Source of the DNA: Fibrobacter sp. | GTDB taxonomy: Bacteria > Fibrobacterota > Fibrobacteria > Fibrobacterales > Fibrobacteraceae | DNA length: 53,654 bases | Direction of reading: 5' to 3' | NCBI RefSeq assembly: GCF_017545445.1 | Contig: NZ_JAFWOM010000155.1 | Span: forward strand, 1-53,654 | Shown: positions 33,300 through 42,341 of the stretch, piece by piece | How positions within the stretch are numbered: position 1 is the first letter of the stretch | Layout of the letters: every line of letters begins with the position of its first letter | Notes under the pieces: model-generated | Databases searched by the model: none | What the model saw: the letters and a program-made list of their open reading frames with translations, nothing else | What the model was told of the DNA's origin: nothing | Translations under genes and position numbers: made by a program

Positions 33300-33791
33300 C
33301 TAATCGCGTTCGTAGAAAATTTTCGTGTTGTAGTACCAGGCCACCTTGCGATAAACTGGCTCCAACAGCGAATCGTTTTCGTTCATAAAGAACGTGTGCC
33401 TTTTCGTGCACATAGACACCAATTGCACGCAATAACGCGCAGTCGCTTCTGTGTGGTGCTTTCTGTGGAAGCACGAAAGCATCAGCAAGTGGTCGCTCTC
33501 CATTGCTTTTTCAACGGCGCCACGATAAATGTGGGGCAGGCTACATCCGCGAATCCAGACCGCAAACGCTCCGTTCGCAAGCGCGATGTCTAAAATACGA
33601 CGCTCCGCATCAGAATGAAACGTGCTCACAAGGCATTGATGATATCGTCCCATTTCTGTGGCCCATTGCTCCAAGCGGTAGTCGTTCGCATCAAAATCTC
33701 TCGACGCGAAAACACCGATTTTCGTTTCTGGCCCATACCACAAGCGTTTTGCCCCTGCTGTGTTGATGCCGATAAGTTTGATTTTGTTCAT
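33300..33791 (-). CDS. Small Rossmann-like protein of unknown function
   Basis: The 163 residues start at ATG 33791, with AAGGGAG upstream. The pattern KIGVFASRDF, then ILDIALANGAFAVWIRGCSL and DHLLMLSCFHRKHH alternates strands and helices, and recalls DprA/LOG-type nucleotide-binding folds, but no family is certain. It has a good promoter (33874-33902) and a 76-nt leader with two hairpins. A 150-bp copy of the promoter, leader and first 13 codons lies at 37747-37897 beside upp. Confidence 0.55.
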   Translation of the reverse strand: MNKIKLIGINTAGAKRLWYGPETKIGVFASRDFDANDYRLEQWATEMGRYHQCLVSTFHSDAERRILDIALANGAFAVWIRGCSLPHIYRGAVEKAMESDHLLMLSCFHRKHHTEATARYCVQLVSMCTKRHTFFMNENDSLLEPVYRKVAWYYNTKIFYERD

Positions 33792-33809
33792 TTTTTGCTC
33801 CCTTAAAAA

Positions 33810-33902
33810 ATAAAGACCGCCCCGCTTGCGCGGACTGCGATCTAATAACATCACCCTTTTTGGTGCTGAATGTAATATACAATTAAAATTTGAGAAAAAC
33901 AA
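33810..33902 (-). promoter_or_regulatory. Promoter and hairpin leader of the 33300 gene
   Basis: On the minus strand: TTGTTT (33897-33902), 17 bases, TATATT (33874-33879), start near 33867. The leader holds CACC-A5-GGGTG and then a GC hairpin (CCGC-GCAA-GCGG, 33822-33833) followed by GGCGGTCTTTATTTTTT, terminator-like and just ahead of the ribosome-binding site. Confidence 0.6.
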
Positions 33903-33979
33903 GGTCCAATAAAACGGTCAAGTATCGGACGATACATCACTTTTAATAATCGGATAGACCGTGTGAACGTCACTTGTCA

Positions 33980-34690
33980 CTATAATGGCCGTAATTTTAT
34001 TTTATCTATACTTTTGATAAATCTTTTCAAATCGTTCACGTCAAACGGTTTGCCATGCGATGGATAAATTTTGGCGGGATTGAAAGCAATCATCTTTTCC
34101 CATGATTTGCGGTAATCTTGCAGATTTTCTATCCAAATGATATTGCGCTTGATACTAGGAAATCCGTTCATGGCGGCATCACCGCAAAATAGAATTCCGT
34201 CTTTCAAAAGAGAAATATGGTCTGCGGTATGGCCCGGCGTTTCAATGGCTTGAATCGGCAAATTCAGATTGCGAAATTCTTGCGAATCAGTGGTAATCAA
34301 ACGATTTAAATATTCATCTTTGATTGGCGGGAACTTGTGTCCAGATTTTCCGAACAGTGCGAACAGCTTGCAGAAAATGTAGGCGAGCATGCTTGAACAT
34401 CCGCCTTCGAAGGAATTCTGCCCGCTTTTAAGTCGCTCGATTGCTTTGGGGTGCAAAATCACTTTTGCATTTGTAATGGCAAGAACTTTGTTCAGAAATC
34501 CTGCGTGGTCGTCGTGCGCATGTGTCAAAAAAATGAATTTAATTTCGCTCGGCTGTATATTGAGCTTTTTTAGGTTTCTTTGAAAACGCGCAAAACCGTT
34601 CTCGTATCCGGTGTCGATGAGAATGTACCCTTCATCAATTGCAAAAAGGTAATTGTTGACGACCCGATTGCCAATATTGTAAATGGTCAT
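33980..34690 (-). CDS. MBL-fold metallo-hydrolase
   Basis: The 236 residues contain the metal-binding motif THAHDDHAG (HxHxDH), a later PGHTADHISL with the third His, LFCGDAAM with the bridging Asp, and YPSHGKPF near the end. These define a two-metal beta-lactamase-fold hydrolase. No signal peptide, so cytoplasmic. The substrate is not evident; glyoxalase II-like thioesterase or lactonase roles are typical for this size. Isolated gene. Confidence 0.88.
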   Translation of the reverse strand: MTIYNIGNRVVNNYLFAIDEGYILIDTGYENGFARFQRNLKKLNIQPSEIKFIFLTHAHDDHAGFLNKVLAITNAKVILHPKAIERLKSGQNSFEGGCSSMLAYIFCKLFALFGKSGHKFPPIKDEYLNRLITTDSQEFRNLNLPIQAIETPGHTADHISLLKDGILFCGDAAMNGFPSIKRNIIWIENLQDYRKSWEKMIAFNPAKIYPSHGKPFDVNDLKRFIKSIDKIKLRPL

Positions 34691-34732
34691 GCAAGAAATA
34701 TAGTTATATAATAGCCCAGGGCTATCAGTGGA

Positions 34733-36844
34733 CTAATTCGCAAACTGCCAGGTATCGAACAGCACATCACCCTTTATAATCAGATAGACCGTGTGGACGC
34801 CGCTTGAGATGTTGCCGCACTTCGCCTCCTGTTCCTGCCAGTCACTGCCAGCGCTGTTGATTGAGGCTACGTTCGCGCCATCTCGCTTGTCAAGACGGAG
34901 CGTTACCGAGCCCTTGCCTTTCACCAGGGCCTTCAGCGTTTTTGCGCTGCTGAAATTCACATTGCGAACTTCGATGACGCCTTTTGTAGGTGCCGGGCCA
35001 TCCTTGCTGGGAGTACCGACGGAAGCCACCATGTGGCCGGGTTCCTCCGTTGGCACGTAGCGAATACCCAGGGTTGCGGCAGCCGTAGAAGCCTGCTGCA
35101 CGGAATAGGGGTCAAAATTCTTGATGGCCTTTACACCCTTGTAGGTCGGTTTCGCTTCCTTGATAACGACATTTGCTTCGTCCACTTCAATTTCGTCAAC
35201 CAGTATGCTGCGGAAACCGCCGTGGGTACCTATGGAAGCCTCTAGAATAGCTGTCTGATAGAATATGTACCACTTGTCCTGATACTTATGGAGATGAGTG
35301 TGATTGTTGCCGTAGGTCATGCCATTCTCACCCATGTTCTTGAAGTAGTTCCCGCCGTAGGTCCAGGAATCAGGATTCAGGGGCTCGGTACTGGTGAAGT
35401 AGTTCATGCTGCAGGCCGTCGGAGCCTCGCCACCCCATTCCCAAGGAGTATGGTCGTTCCAGTCGTTGTTGAAAGTATATACGTACTTGCCGTTGATATA
35501 ATTGAGTTCATTTGCCTCAAAGTGGAACGGGGACGGAAGTTTCACCGGATCCCCGTCAAGGGAATGCAAGTCCGGATTGAGCTTGGCAATCCAGCCCTGC
35601 CCATTACCGAACGAAATCCAGCCATCGCCGTTGTCGTCAATTACGGCACCCGGATCAAATATGGATCCGCTGCCTTTTACAACAGGATTGTCGCCATCGA
35701 TAAGGCTCTTGCTCAAAGGAGATGTCCACGGACCCACCGGAGACTTCGCTTGGATAACGCCGGTGCCAAAGCCGCTATTGGAGAAATAGAGGGAGAAAAG
35801 CGTGCTGCCATCGGCCTGCTCCTTGCTAATGATGCTGGGTGCCCACGAAGCCATAATCCACGGAGCCACTTCACCGACAGGAATCAGTCCGTGATAAGTC
35901 CAGTTGACCATATCGTCAGTGGACATCATTACCAGCGTCTTGATTTTCTCGTAAGTATTGCTGACACCTTCTTCGTACTGCTGATGGTCGTTGGTGCCAT
36001 AGACATAGAGACGCCCCTTGTACTCAATGGCCGTCGGGTCCGCACAATACTGGAAATCCAATATAGGATTGGCATTGTCCAAGCCTAATTTTGGGGACTT
36101 TACAGGCATCTTGCCTACCGTGCCATCGGAATCCTTTGCCCGGATAATGATTTTACCGAAACTGATCGTTGCGGCATCACTTGGAGTGTCTGGGCTTACG
36201 GCAAGAGCCAAACTGACAAGCGTCTTGCCCGGTTCAAAGGACAGAACAAGGCTTGTTGCGCCACTGGGAATTCTTTCCGTAGTCTTGGCCTCGTCGCTAT
36301 AAGTCGCAATCACATCAATGTTATCGTATGCGACAGCCTTGGCAAAGTTTATCTCCACCTTAGTATAGACATCCGTATTCAGGTCGTGTATGTCCCAGTA
36401 GTTGTTGGCATACTGCTTATAGGTAAAACTATTGTTGTCGGGGTCCTTTTCGCCACCGCCGCCGTACCAATCTACAATGATATCCTCGATAGACAGGGCA
36501 ATATCGAATTTGGCGACAGCAACCTCATCCTTTATTTCGTCATTGCCGAGAGAATCCTTAGGCAATTCCTGAGAAAGGGAATCCTTTGGCTGGACGGAAT
36601 TGACGGTATCCTTGGGCAGGACCGAGTCAACCGTGTCCTTGGGCAGAACCGGGTCAACCGTGTCCTTGGGCAGAACTGGATCGAGGGAATCCTTGGGGTT
36701 TTCCTGACCGAGAGAATCTCCGGGGATATCCAGAATGGGGGTGTCTTCGTCAAAATCCTTGCTGACGGAATCATCGTCGCCGCAGGACATTAACATGGAC
36801 GAAACAGTTACAAGCGTTACCGCAAGAAGGATTTTCTTTTTCAT
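34733..36844 (-). CDS. GH43-like lipoprotein with C-terminal CBM6-like domain
   Basis: The protein has about 703 residues from ATG 36844. Lipobox LMSC-G. Residues about 45-105 are imperfect repeats of eight residues (PVLPKDTVD, SVLPKDTVN), a spacer. A beta-sandwich of about 150 residues follows. The five-bladed propeller region opens NPILDFQYCADPTAIEYKGR (catalytic-base Asp in ADP) and continues with WAPSIISKEQADGSTLFSLY and SIFDPGAVIDDNGDGWISFG, typical of GH43 arabinofuranosidases and xylosidases. FHFEANELNYINGKY probably supplies the acid Glu. The last 130 residues resemble CBM6. It would remove side chains from hemicellulose at the cell surface. Confidence 0.8.
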   Translation of the reverse strand: MKKKILLAVTLVTVSSMLMSCGDDDSVSKDFDEDTPILDIPGDSLGQENPKDSLDPVLPKDTVDPVLPKDTVDSVLPKDTVNSVQPKDSLSQELPKDSLGNDEIKDEVAVAKFDIALSIEDIIVDWYGGGGEKDPDNNSFTYKQYANNYWDIHDLNTDVYTKVEINFAKAVAYDNIDVIATYSDEAKTTERIPSGATSLVLSFEPGKTLVSLALAVSPDTPSDAATISFGKIIIRAKDSDGTVGKMPVKSPKLGLDNANPILDFQYCADPTAIEYKGRLYVYGTNDHQQYEEGVSNTYEKIKTLVMMSTDDMVNWTYHGLIPVGEVAPWIMASWAPSIISKEQADGSTLFSLYFSNSGFGTGVIQAKSPVGPWTSPLSKSLIDGDNPVVKGSGSIFDPGAVIDDNGDGWISFGNGQGWIAKLNPDLHSLDGDPVKLPSPFHFEANELNYINGKYVYTFNNDWNDHTPWEWGGEAPTACSMNYFTSTEPLNPDSWTYGGNYFKNMGENGMTYGNNHTHLHKYQDKWYIFYQTAILEASIGTHGGFRSILVDEIEVDEANVVIKEAKPTYKGVKAIKNFDPYSVQQASTAAATLGIRYVPTEEPGHMVASVGTPSKDGPAPTKGVIEVRNVNFSSAKTLKALVKGKGSVTLRLDKRDGANVASINSAGSDWQEQEAKCGNISSGVHTVYLIIKGDVLFDTWQFAN

Positions 36845-36957
36845 ATTCACACCCAATGTTACTATGATTAGTATTAAAATATATTGTATCAGCGAATTGG
36901 TATACTATGAAAAGCAGTTTTTTTCACATAGCGTGAACAGTTCTAAACGGCTAAATT

Positions 36958-37074
36958 TTTATCACCGGCATAGGCGGGATTACTATTTCTGTAGGAGCGG
37001 TAACGCTGACGAACATTGCAGTTGCCCTTATTTTAGGTATTATTGTAGATGCAATGCTAAGCAAGAAAGGATAG
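36958..37074 (+). pseudogene. uraA (uracil permease) C-terminal remnant
   Basis: The frame reads FITGIGGITISVGAVTLTNI, then AVALILGIIVDAMLSKKG and a stop, matching the final helices of UraA-type uracil/xanthine permeases. It ends seven bases before upp. Upstream of 36958 the frame is unrelated, so all but the last 38 codons have been lost. uraA-upp is a common gene pair, so the rest was probably deleted when the neighbouring lipoprotein gene arrived. Confidence 0.75.
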
Positions 37075-37080
37075 GTTCCC

Positions 37081-37728
37081 ATGAACGAATTTGAAAACAT
37101 GGAAAACGTGACCATTTTCAAGCACCCGCTTATACAGCACAAGATTTCGCACCTGCGCGACAAGGAAACGGGCACTAACGAATTTCGCCGTCTTGTCGAA
37201 GAAATCGCGATGCTCGAAGGGTTCGAGGCCTTGGCGGACCTTCCGCTGAAAGACAAGGAAATCGAGACCCCCATCGAAAAATGCATTACGCCGGTACTCG
37301 CCGGGCGAAAGCTCGCCCTGATTCCGATTCTACGCGCCGGACTCGGCATGGTCTCCGGTATGCAGGCGCTGGTCCCTTCAGCAAAGGTGGGCCACATCGG
37401 GCTTTACCGAGATGAAAGCACCCACGAACCGGTGGAATACTACTGCAAGCTCCCGGACCCGATTGACGAGCGGCAAATCGTAGTCGTGGACCCCATGCTT
37501 GCAACTGGCGGGTCTGCCGCCGACGCCATCAGCATGATAAAAAAACACGGCGGAAAGAAGATCAAGTTCATGTGCATCATCGCCGCTCCCGAAGGCTTGA
37601 AAAAACTGCACGACGCACACCCCGATGTCCAGATTTACGTCGGGCATCTGGACCGCTGCCTGAACGATGCCGCCTACATCTGCCCAGGCCTCGGCGACGC
37701 AGGCGACCGCATTTTCGGAACGAAATAG
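37081..37728 (+). CDS. upp: Uracil phosphoribosyltransferase
   Basis: The enzyme makes UMP from uracil and PRPP for pyrimidine salvage. The 215 residues contain the N-terminal HPLIQHKISHLRDKETGTNE segment, LIPILRAGLGMVSG, the PRPP loop VVVDPMLATGGSAADAI and a C-terminal uracil-binding stretch YICPGLGDAGDRIFGTK. AAGGATAGG precedes the ATG. The transcript originally probably began upstream of uraA; with uraA deleted, the current promoter is unclear. Confidence 0.95.
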   Translation: MNEFENMENVTIFKHPLIQHKISHLRDKETGTNEFRRLVEEIAMLEGFEALADLPLKDKEIETPIEKCITPVLAGRKLALIPILRAGLGMVSGMQALVPSAKVGHIGLYRDESTHEPVEYYCKLPDPIDERQIVVVDPMLATGGSAADAISMIKKHGGKKIKFMCIIAAPEGLKKLHDAHPDVQIYVGHLDRCLNDAAYICPGLGDAGDRIFGTK

Positions 37729-37746
37729 AAACACAAGCGCAAAGAT

Positions 37747-37897
37747 CCTGCTGTGTTGATGCCGATAAGTTTGATTCTGTTCATATTTTTGCTCCCTTAA
37801 AAAATAAAGACCGCCCCGCTTGCGCGGACTGCGATCTAATAACATCACCCTTTCTGGTGCTAAACGTAATATACAATTAAAATTTGAGAAAAACAAG
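37747..37897 (-). pseudogene. Duplicate of promoter, leader and first codons of the 33300 gene
   Basis: About 150 bp match 33754-33903 with a handful of differences, including TTGTTT-N17-TATATT, both leader hairpins, the ribosome-binding site and 13 codons (MNRIKLIGINTAG). One extra base lies between the ribosome-binding site and ATG. The frame then runs into the end of upp on the opposite strand. If active, the promoter would fire antisense into upp. Confidence 0.7.
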
Positions 37898-37978
37898 TTC
37901 CGCAAATTTTGGGTAAAACAGCGAACGAATTTGAGAAGTCTCTTGCGCGTACTGTTTGACTTTTGTATGTTATGCCAT

Positions 37979-38806
37979 ATGAAGTTTAAGCTCGTTTTGA
38001 AAATTGCTATACCTATTTTGCTTATTTTGATTGCAGGAGCACTTTTCTTTCTGTACTATAACAATCGTATTCCAGAAAATGCCTTGGTGTATTATCGCAT
38101 TAAAGATCACAAAGGCGAAATTTCTGTATGGCGGGCTTCTAACTGCGAGATAAAAGGGAATGAATTTCAGTGCCATGCAGAACTGTGTCCCGATGATAAA
38201 TTTAAAGGTTATCCATTTTCGCGGAAATATAAACCGGACACAAATACGTATCAAGATACGGCCTACATAAATTTAAATTTTGGTCTGTTTAAGAAAACGA
38301 GTTATATCCCTCGTCCTGTATATGCAACGTTTGACACCGCTTTTTTTAAAAAACAATTTGCTTCAGTAAAGAAAACTTTTCCTTGTTCTCATTCAAAAAG
38401 GTTCTCGTCTTCGTATGAGTTGACTGCCATTGATTTGCCTAGTGGCGTGACTTTCTATGAAACAGGAAAGAAAAAAGACTCCAAAAAATCTGCAAATTCA
38501 AAAGAAAAAAATGAACGCAAAGATTCTTTAAGCTCGAATCTCAAAACGGCGCCGATAATACATTCTGTTTCTATTTCTTGTCCTGAGATGCATTCGTTTC
38601 CGCACTATACGTGTTATTGCGGCAATTATCCAACTTATTGTGGGAATCCTAAATACACGAATATGCCTGCACTTCCAGAATCTCATTTTTATGCGATGGA
38701 CGTATTGTCTTTGAAGGATAGCTCTTTCACTTGGAAATTGATATACAAGACTCCGTACAGCGAAGCCGATACGTTAGTGGTTACAACGACGGTCAAAAGA
38801 GAGTGA
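37979..38806 (+). CDS. Membrane-anchored protein of unknown function
   Basis: The 275 residues have one N-terminal transmembrane segment (FKLVLKIAIPILLILIAGAL) and an extracytoplasmic domain with several Cys (CEIKGNEFQCHAELC; CPEMHSFPHYTCYCGNYPTY), suggesting disulfides. A Lys/Ser-rich charged stretch sits in the middle. No ribosome-binding site is evident before ATG 37979. An in-frame ATG at 37970 is also possible. The next gene starts seven bases after the stop and is also exported, so the pair may work together. Family not recognised. Confidence 0.6.
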   Translation: MKFKLVLKIAIPILLILIAGALFFLYYNNRIPENALVYYRIKDHKGEISVWRASNCEIKGNEFQCHAELCPDDKFKGYPFSRKYKPDTNTYQDTAYINLNFGLFKKTSYIPRPVYATFDTAFFKKQFASVKKTFPCSHSKRFSSSYELTAIDLPSGVTFYETGKKKDSKKSANSKEKNERKDSLSSNLKTAPIIHSVSISCPEMHSFPHYTCYCGNYPTYCGNPKYTNMPALPESHFYAMDVLSLKDSSFTWKLIYKTPYSEADTLVVTTTVKRE

Positions 38807-38812
38807 TGTAAA

Positions 38813-39769
38813 ATGTTAAATGGTATGAAACAACGTTTTTTTATTTGTCTATTCGTTTTGCTTTTGCCGTTTGTTGCTGCTGCAAAAGATCTTACGGCGA
38901 TTGGTTTTGTGGAAGACCCAAAGGCGTATGAACATGATGGATATTATATCCGCTTGGCGTTTGTTCGGACTGATAAAGGGTGGTTTCCATCGTGTGATTT
39001 TCTCGAAGGCGAAAATGCGGGTGGGCTTTTTAAAGACATAAAGTCCTGTTCGCATAAAATCATGAAGCAATCATGGCAAGTGATTAATGCCGATGGCAAG
39101 CGTGTCGATGCTGGAACATTGAAGTTTATGCGTCGCAAATGGAGTGAAATCGGACTTGCAAAAAGTTCCATTTCGTTAGAAAATAAAATTCAATTCGATT
39201 CTTTAAATCGCACCCTAGAAACTTGGAAAGAGAATGGAAAAGGAATGCTCCCGTTGCTTGCGGTTCCGCTTGGAACGAATGCCGAAAAAATAGAACCGGT
39301 TGCGATGAATGGTTCTGTTGAACAAAAAATAAAGGACAAATTTGTAAAGCAGTACTTTAGAAAGGGACGGACTGTTCGCAAATGTGATTCTAACGAAAAT
39401 CTTGTTACTGAAAGAGCCGCTAAGTCAAGCGATGTCGTTATCAAACCGCTAGCAGGGTATAAGGATAACGTATCCTTTTACGAAGTACTTATCCCAGACA
39501 CTTCTGGTTGCGGCATTATGGATGATGAAATGGAATTAATGGCTGTAAAGGAAAACAAAGTTGTAAATCTTTCGGGATCGTCTGGCTTCGCAGAAGATGA
39601 CCGTCCGACTACAACTTCAATGACCCTTTTCAATAGATATGTCATTTCAACGAAAGAATTGCAAGATATCGTATATGTGTTCTTTGTTGGCGGCTATAAT
39701 CTTGACGGCTACGTGCTACTAGATTCTGAATTGAACGTTCGAGCCGTCAGCACGTGGAATTATCATTGA
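38813..39769 (+). CDS. Secreted protein of unknown function
   Basis: The 318 residues begin with a signal peptide (FFICLFVLLLPFVAAA). The mature part starts KDLTAIGFVEDPKAYEHDGY and ends with VSTWNYH; no known catalytic motif stands out. It follows the membrane-anchored protein by seven bases and is probably cotranscribed. GAGAG lies nine bases before the ATG; ATG 38825 is an alternative start. The composition is AT-rich, similar to its partner. Confidence 0.6.
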   Translation: MLNGMKQRFFICLFVLLLPFVAAAKDLTAIGFVEDPKAYEHDGYYIRLAFVRTDKGWFPSCDFLEGENAGGLFKDIKSCSHKIMKQSWQVINADGKRVDAGTLKFMRRKWSEIGLAKSSISLENKIQFDSLNRTLETWKENGKGMLPLLAVPLGTNAEKIEPVAMNGSVEQKIKDKFVKQYFRKGRTVRKCDSNENLVTERAAKSSDVVIKPLAGYKDNVSFYEVLIPDTSGCGIMDDEMELMAVKENKVVNLSGSSGFAEDDRPTTTSMTLFNRYVISTKELQDIVYVFFVGGYNLDGYVLLDSELNVRAVSTWNYH

Positions 39770-39774
39770 GTTGA

Positions 39775-40785
39775 TTATATCTCCAAGCCTGCTTGTAACA
39801 TGTACTTTTGCGCAAAGCAATTTGCCTCGTCATCTTTTTGCTGATTCTTGTTGCCGTAATAGACGTTTTTGATAAAGATGTCCTTTTTGCCGTGAAGCAC
39901 TATGTGGCCGAGTTCGTGGAAAAAAGTGAACCAGAATGCATTGCGATCTTTGAATCGGTCGTGTAATTGGATGACGGGAATATCCTTGTACCAACGAGCC
40001 ATGCCGTGAATCGGTGCAGACTTGAAGTTCTGCGCATACAAAACCTTAATGCCGAGCGTTGTGCCGAGTTCTTGCAACTTATGCATGCCTTCGTCGATAA
40101 AATCTTCGCCCACCTTCGGTTTGGGCAATGCCTTTTGGCGACGTAATTTTTCCCATGCGGCAACGTCAGATTTTGCCAGTTCCACAAATTGCATCATCGC
40201 TTTTTTGATGGCGGAACGCAGCTTCTTGTCGTTCTGCTTTTCCATCTGGATTTCGTCGGCTAAAATTTCGCCACGGCGCATCCACACGGAGGCGGCATAC
40301 GGGTCTTCTGTTTCGGCGAGTGAGATGCGGAATGCTACTTTCAGGCGATTCTTGTAATAGTAATTTTCCCACGCCTTGGGGCTTGCCACCCCGAAAAACT
40401 TGAGGATGGGCGACACGCCGTCTTCTTTGTTGTTGAAGTCCTTGATCCATGTGCGCGGATTGAGTTCGCCGATAGGGAAGAACTTGCGCCAAACAACACT
40501 TTTCTTGAAGGATTTCTTGATTTTTTCACGCCAGAGATCCCGTTCGTACAACTTTTGTGCTTCTAGCCAACAATACTGGGGAATTCCTGTCCCAAATTCA
40601 AGGCTGTAGGCCATTTCTGCCGTCACCCTGCACTTGGCTCTGAGTAATTCGTTCACCGTTTTTGGGGTGTAGCCGATTCGGGCGGCGAAATCGTTAACAT
40701 CCACATTCATTTCTTGAAGTTTTTCTTTAAGAATTTCTCCAGGGGAAGTTGCTCCCCACAAAAGGAGTTCTTTTTCTTCTGCCAT
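39775..40785 (-). CDS. HigA-type antitoxin fused to ImmA/IrrE metallopeptidase
   Basis: The 336 residues combine an N-terminal XRE-like helix-turn-helix (PGEILKEKLQEMNVDVNDFA, then YTPKTVNELLRAKCRVT) with a C-terminal zinc-protease domain (FFHELGHIVLHGK, HExxH, then EANCFAQKYML with the third ligand Glu). This is the HigA-IrrE architecture found with HigB toxins. The helix-turn-helix would repress the operon; the protease part may sense stress or process a partner. AGAGGA precedes the ATG. It follows the HigB-like gene by 11 bases. Confidence 0.85.
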   Translation of the reverse strand: MAEEKELLLWGATSPGEILKEKLQEMNVDVNDFAARIGYTPKTVNELLRAKCRVTAEMAYSLEFGTGIPQYCWLEAQKLYERDLWREKIKKSFKKSVVWRKFFPIGELNPRTWIKDFNNKEDGVSPILKFFGVASPKAWENYYYKNRLKVAFRISLAETEDPYAASVWMRRGEILADEIQMEKQNDKKLRSAIKKAMMQFVELAKSDVAAWEKLRRQKALPKPKVGEDFIDEGMHKLQELGTTLGIKVLYAQNFKSAPIHGMARWYKDIPVIQLHDRFKDRNAFWFTFFHELGHIVLHGKKDIFIKNVYYGNKNQQKDDEANCFAQKYMLQAGLEI

Positions 40786-40796
40786 GTTATTCCTCT

Positions 40797-41114
40797 CTAT
40801 TTATGATAATCTACAATTTCTACGACTTCGGCTTCGGTAACTTCCGCCCAAATAACAGCCTTGTTCGGTTCTGCGCCCCAAATAATCAATCGGTATGGCT
40901 GATCAAGGTCGCAAGCCCATTGTCCTTTTCGGTTTCCGACCAATTCATGAAAATGACCTGGATACTTGGATAAATCGGCGAAATTTGCGACTGTGACCAA
41001 GGCGTTGATTCGAGTTCTGTAGCATATCGCTCGTTTCTTGCCCATTCGACGTATTGCATACGCTTCATCCATCGCGCACAATTCTAGATCCTTATCTCTA
41101 AATTCAATTTTCAA
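40797..41114 (-). CDS. HigB/RelE-superfamily toxin
   Basis: The 105 residues match HigB-type mRNA interferases: RDKDLELCAMDEAYAIRRMG, then RTRINALVTVANFADLSKYP, FHELVGNRKGQWACDLDQPY and RLIIW. Such toxins cut mRNA on the ribosome. TTG 41114 is the likely start, with GGTGGGGGTG just upstream. It lies 13 bases after the ORF6N gene and before its HigA-ImmA partner, so four genes form one operon. Confidence 0.8.
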   Translation of the reverse strand: MKIEFRDKDLELCAMDEAYAIRRMGKKRAICYRTRINALVTVANFADLSKYPGHFHELVGNRKGQWACDLDQPYRLIIWGAEPNKAVIWAEVTEAEVVEIVDYHK

Positions 41115-41127
41115 GACACCCCCACCG

Positions 41128-41868
41128 TTAGTCGAAAATCCTATTTGTTAATATAATAAATCTTTTTAAAGAACGCAATAGGTTTACTGTTTGTCTATTT
41201 TTAGGGCTTCTCCTTTCTAAAACCGACAAATCTACATAACCGTCAATAAGAATGATTTCTTTTTTCGCGGTCTTGATGATGTCTTGGAAGAATGCGTAGG
41301 CGTCAAAGATCTGCCCTTTGAAGAACACCCCCTCCTTAGCTTTTTTAGGATTAGAATCTAATTCATTGAATATTTTAGAGAAATTTTCGTCAATCTTCTT
41401 GAATTTTAGGTCATGTTCAATAAGTCTTGTATCAACCTTGGATTCAAAAGCATTTAAACGCCCGACAAGACCCATATTGTGACGCAGATAATGGCGCATC
41501 TGAACAAACGCATTCATGATTTCGATACTGACCTTGATAGCCCTTTCGCTACGAAGAACCGCCGAAAGCATTGCGACGCCTTGCTCGGTAAAGGCGTAAG
41601 GACTAGAAGACGAATGTTTTAGTATATTGAACCGGTCACAATTTGTGACCAGTTCAAGGGATTCTTCTTTATCAAGTTGAAAACAGAAATAATCAGGAAA
41701 CCGTTCTGTGTTCCTTTTTACGGCTTGATTAAGTGCTTTTGTTTCTACGCCGTACAATTCCGCCAAATCGCGGTCTATCATGACCTGAACATCGCGAATA
41801 ATCACGATTTTACTCGCAATCGTGGAACTAACCAACGGATTTGAAATAAAGACTTCTTGTTTATTCAT
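41128..41868 (-). CDS. ORF6N-domain protein with truncated PLD-like tail
   Basis: The 246 residues start at ATG 41868 (AAGGAGG upstream). ORF6N domain: IVIIRDVQVMIDRDLAELYG, RFPDYFCFQL, then YAFTEQGVAMLSAVLRSERA. A coiled-coil linker and the beginning of a PLD-like domain follow (VFFKGQIFDAYAFFQDIIKT, then EIILIDGYVDLSVLE). The expected H-x-K/R-x4-D half is missing; after SVLE the residues look frameshifted. ORF6N proteins occur in phages as antirepressor-like proteins. The location inside a toxin-antitoxin operon suggests a regulatory or defence role, which is inference. Confidence 0.75.
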   Translation of the reverse strand: MNKQEVFISNPLVSSTIASKIVIIRDVQVMIDRDLAELYGVETKALNQAVKRNTERFPDYFCFQLDKEESLELVTNCDRFNILKHSSSSPYAFTEQGVAMLSAVLRSERAIKVSIEIMNAFVQMRHYLRHNMGLVGRLNAFESKVDTRLIEHDLKFKKIDENFSKIFNELDSNPKKAKEGVFFKGQIFDAYAFFQDIIKTAKKEIILIDGYVDLSVLERRSPKNRQTVNLLRSLKRFIILTNRIFD

Positions 41869-41880
41869 TTTCACCTCCTT

Positions 41881-42054
41881 TTAATCTTTAGGGTAACGCA
41901 ATTTAGCACCGCATTTAGGGCAGCGCAGAATCAGTTCCTTGAATCGTTTGATTTCAGCATCTTTTTCTTCTAGAATTTTTGCGAAATCACCAATAGCGTT
42001 GTTTGCTCCGCGATTCGGGCCGCTATTAAATTTTCCGAAAATCTCATCGAACAT
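41881..42054 (-). CDS. 57-residue zinc-ribbon-like peptide
   Basis: The minus-strand frame from ATG 42054 to TAA 41881-41883 encodes MFDEIFGKFNSGPNRGANNA, a charged helix (FAKILEEKDAEIKRFKELIL) and a C-terminal half ribbon RCPKCGAKLRYPKD. AAAGGAG lies six bases before the ATG. It ends 12 bases before the ORF6N gene start and begins the operon that continues to HigB and HigA-ImmA. With only one CPxC pair, zinc binding would need a dimer. Confidence 0.65.
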   Translation of the reverse strand: MFDEIFGKFNSGPNRGANNAIGDFAKILEEKDAEIKRFKELILRCPKCGAKLRYPKD

Positions 42055-42335
42055 AATTACTCCTTTAAAAATGTTTTAACAACACGCAAAAGTTGCGTGC
42101 TGAGCTGTTGTCGCGAATTTTGCGACAACTGTGGCTTTATTTTCTGTTTTTATGGGATGATCTTGCGATTCTGTTGGCTGGGGTATTCCCAGGCATTACT
42201 TGGCTTGCGCACTCGAGTAGGTCGTGTTCCTACCAGCTATCCAACAGAACCATCAAGAAGGTTGATGGGCCCCGCCGCGAATGCACGTACGGACCCGAAG
42301 GTCTATGTCGACTGTCACGAGGATTATCGAATATC
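42055..42335 (-). ncRNA. Long structured leader of the zinc-ribbon/ORF6N/HigBA operon
   Basis: The stretch between the minus-strand promoter and the first ATG is about 280 nt with many perfect stems (plus coordinates): TTCTGTTGG 42169-42177 with CCAACAGAA 42241-42249, enclosing CTGGG/CCCAG (42178-42192) and GTAGG/CCTAC (42217-42233), a three-way junction; CCATCAA/TTGATGG (42250-42268); GTTGTCGC/GCGACAAC (42107-42129); and CACGCAA/TTGCGTG (42083-42099). The arms are too many and too long for chance. Function unknown; it could be a regulatory leader or a processed RNA. Confidence 0.5.
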
Positions 42336-42341
42336 GGCTAC

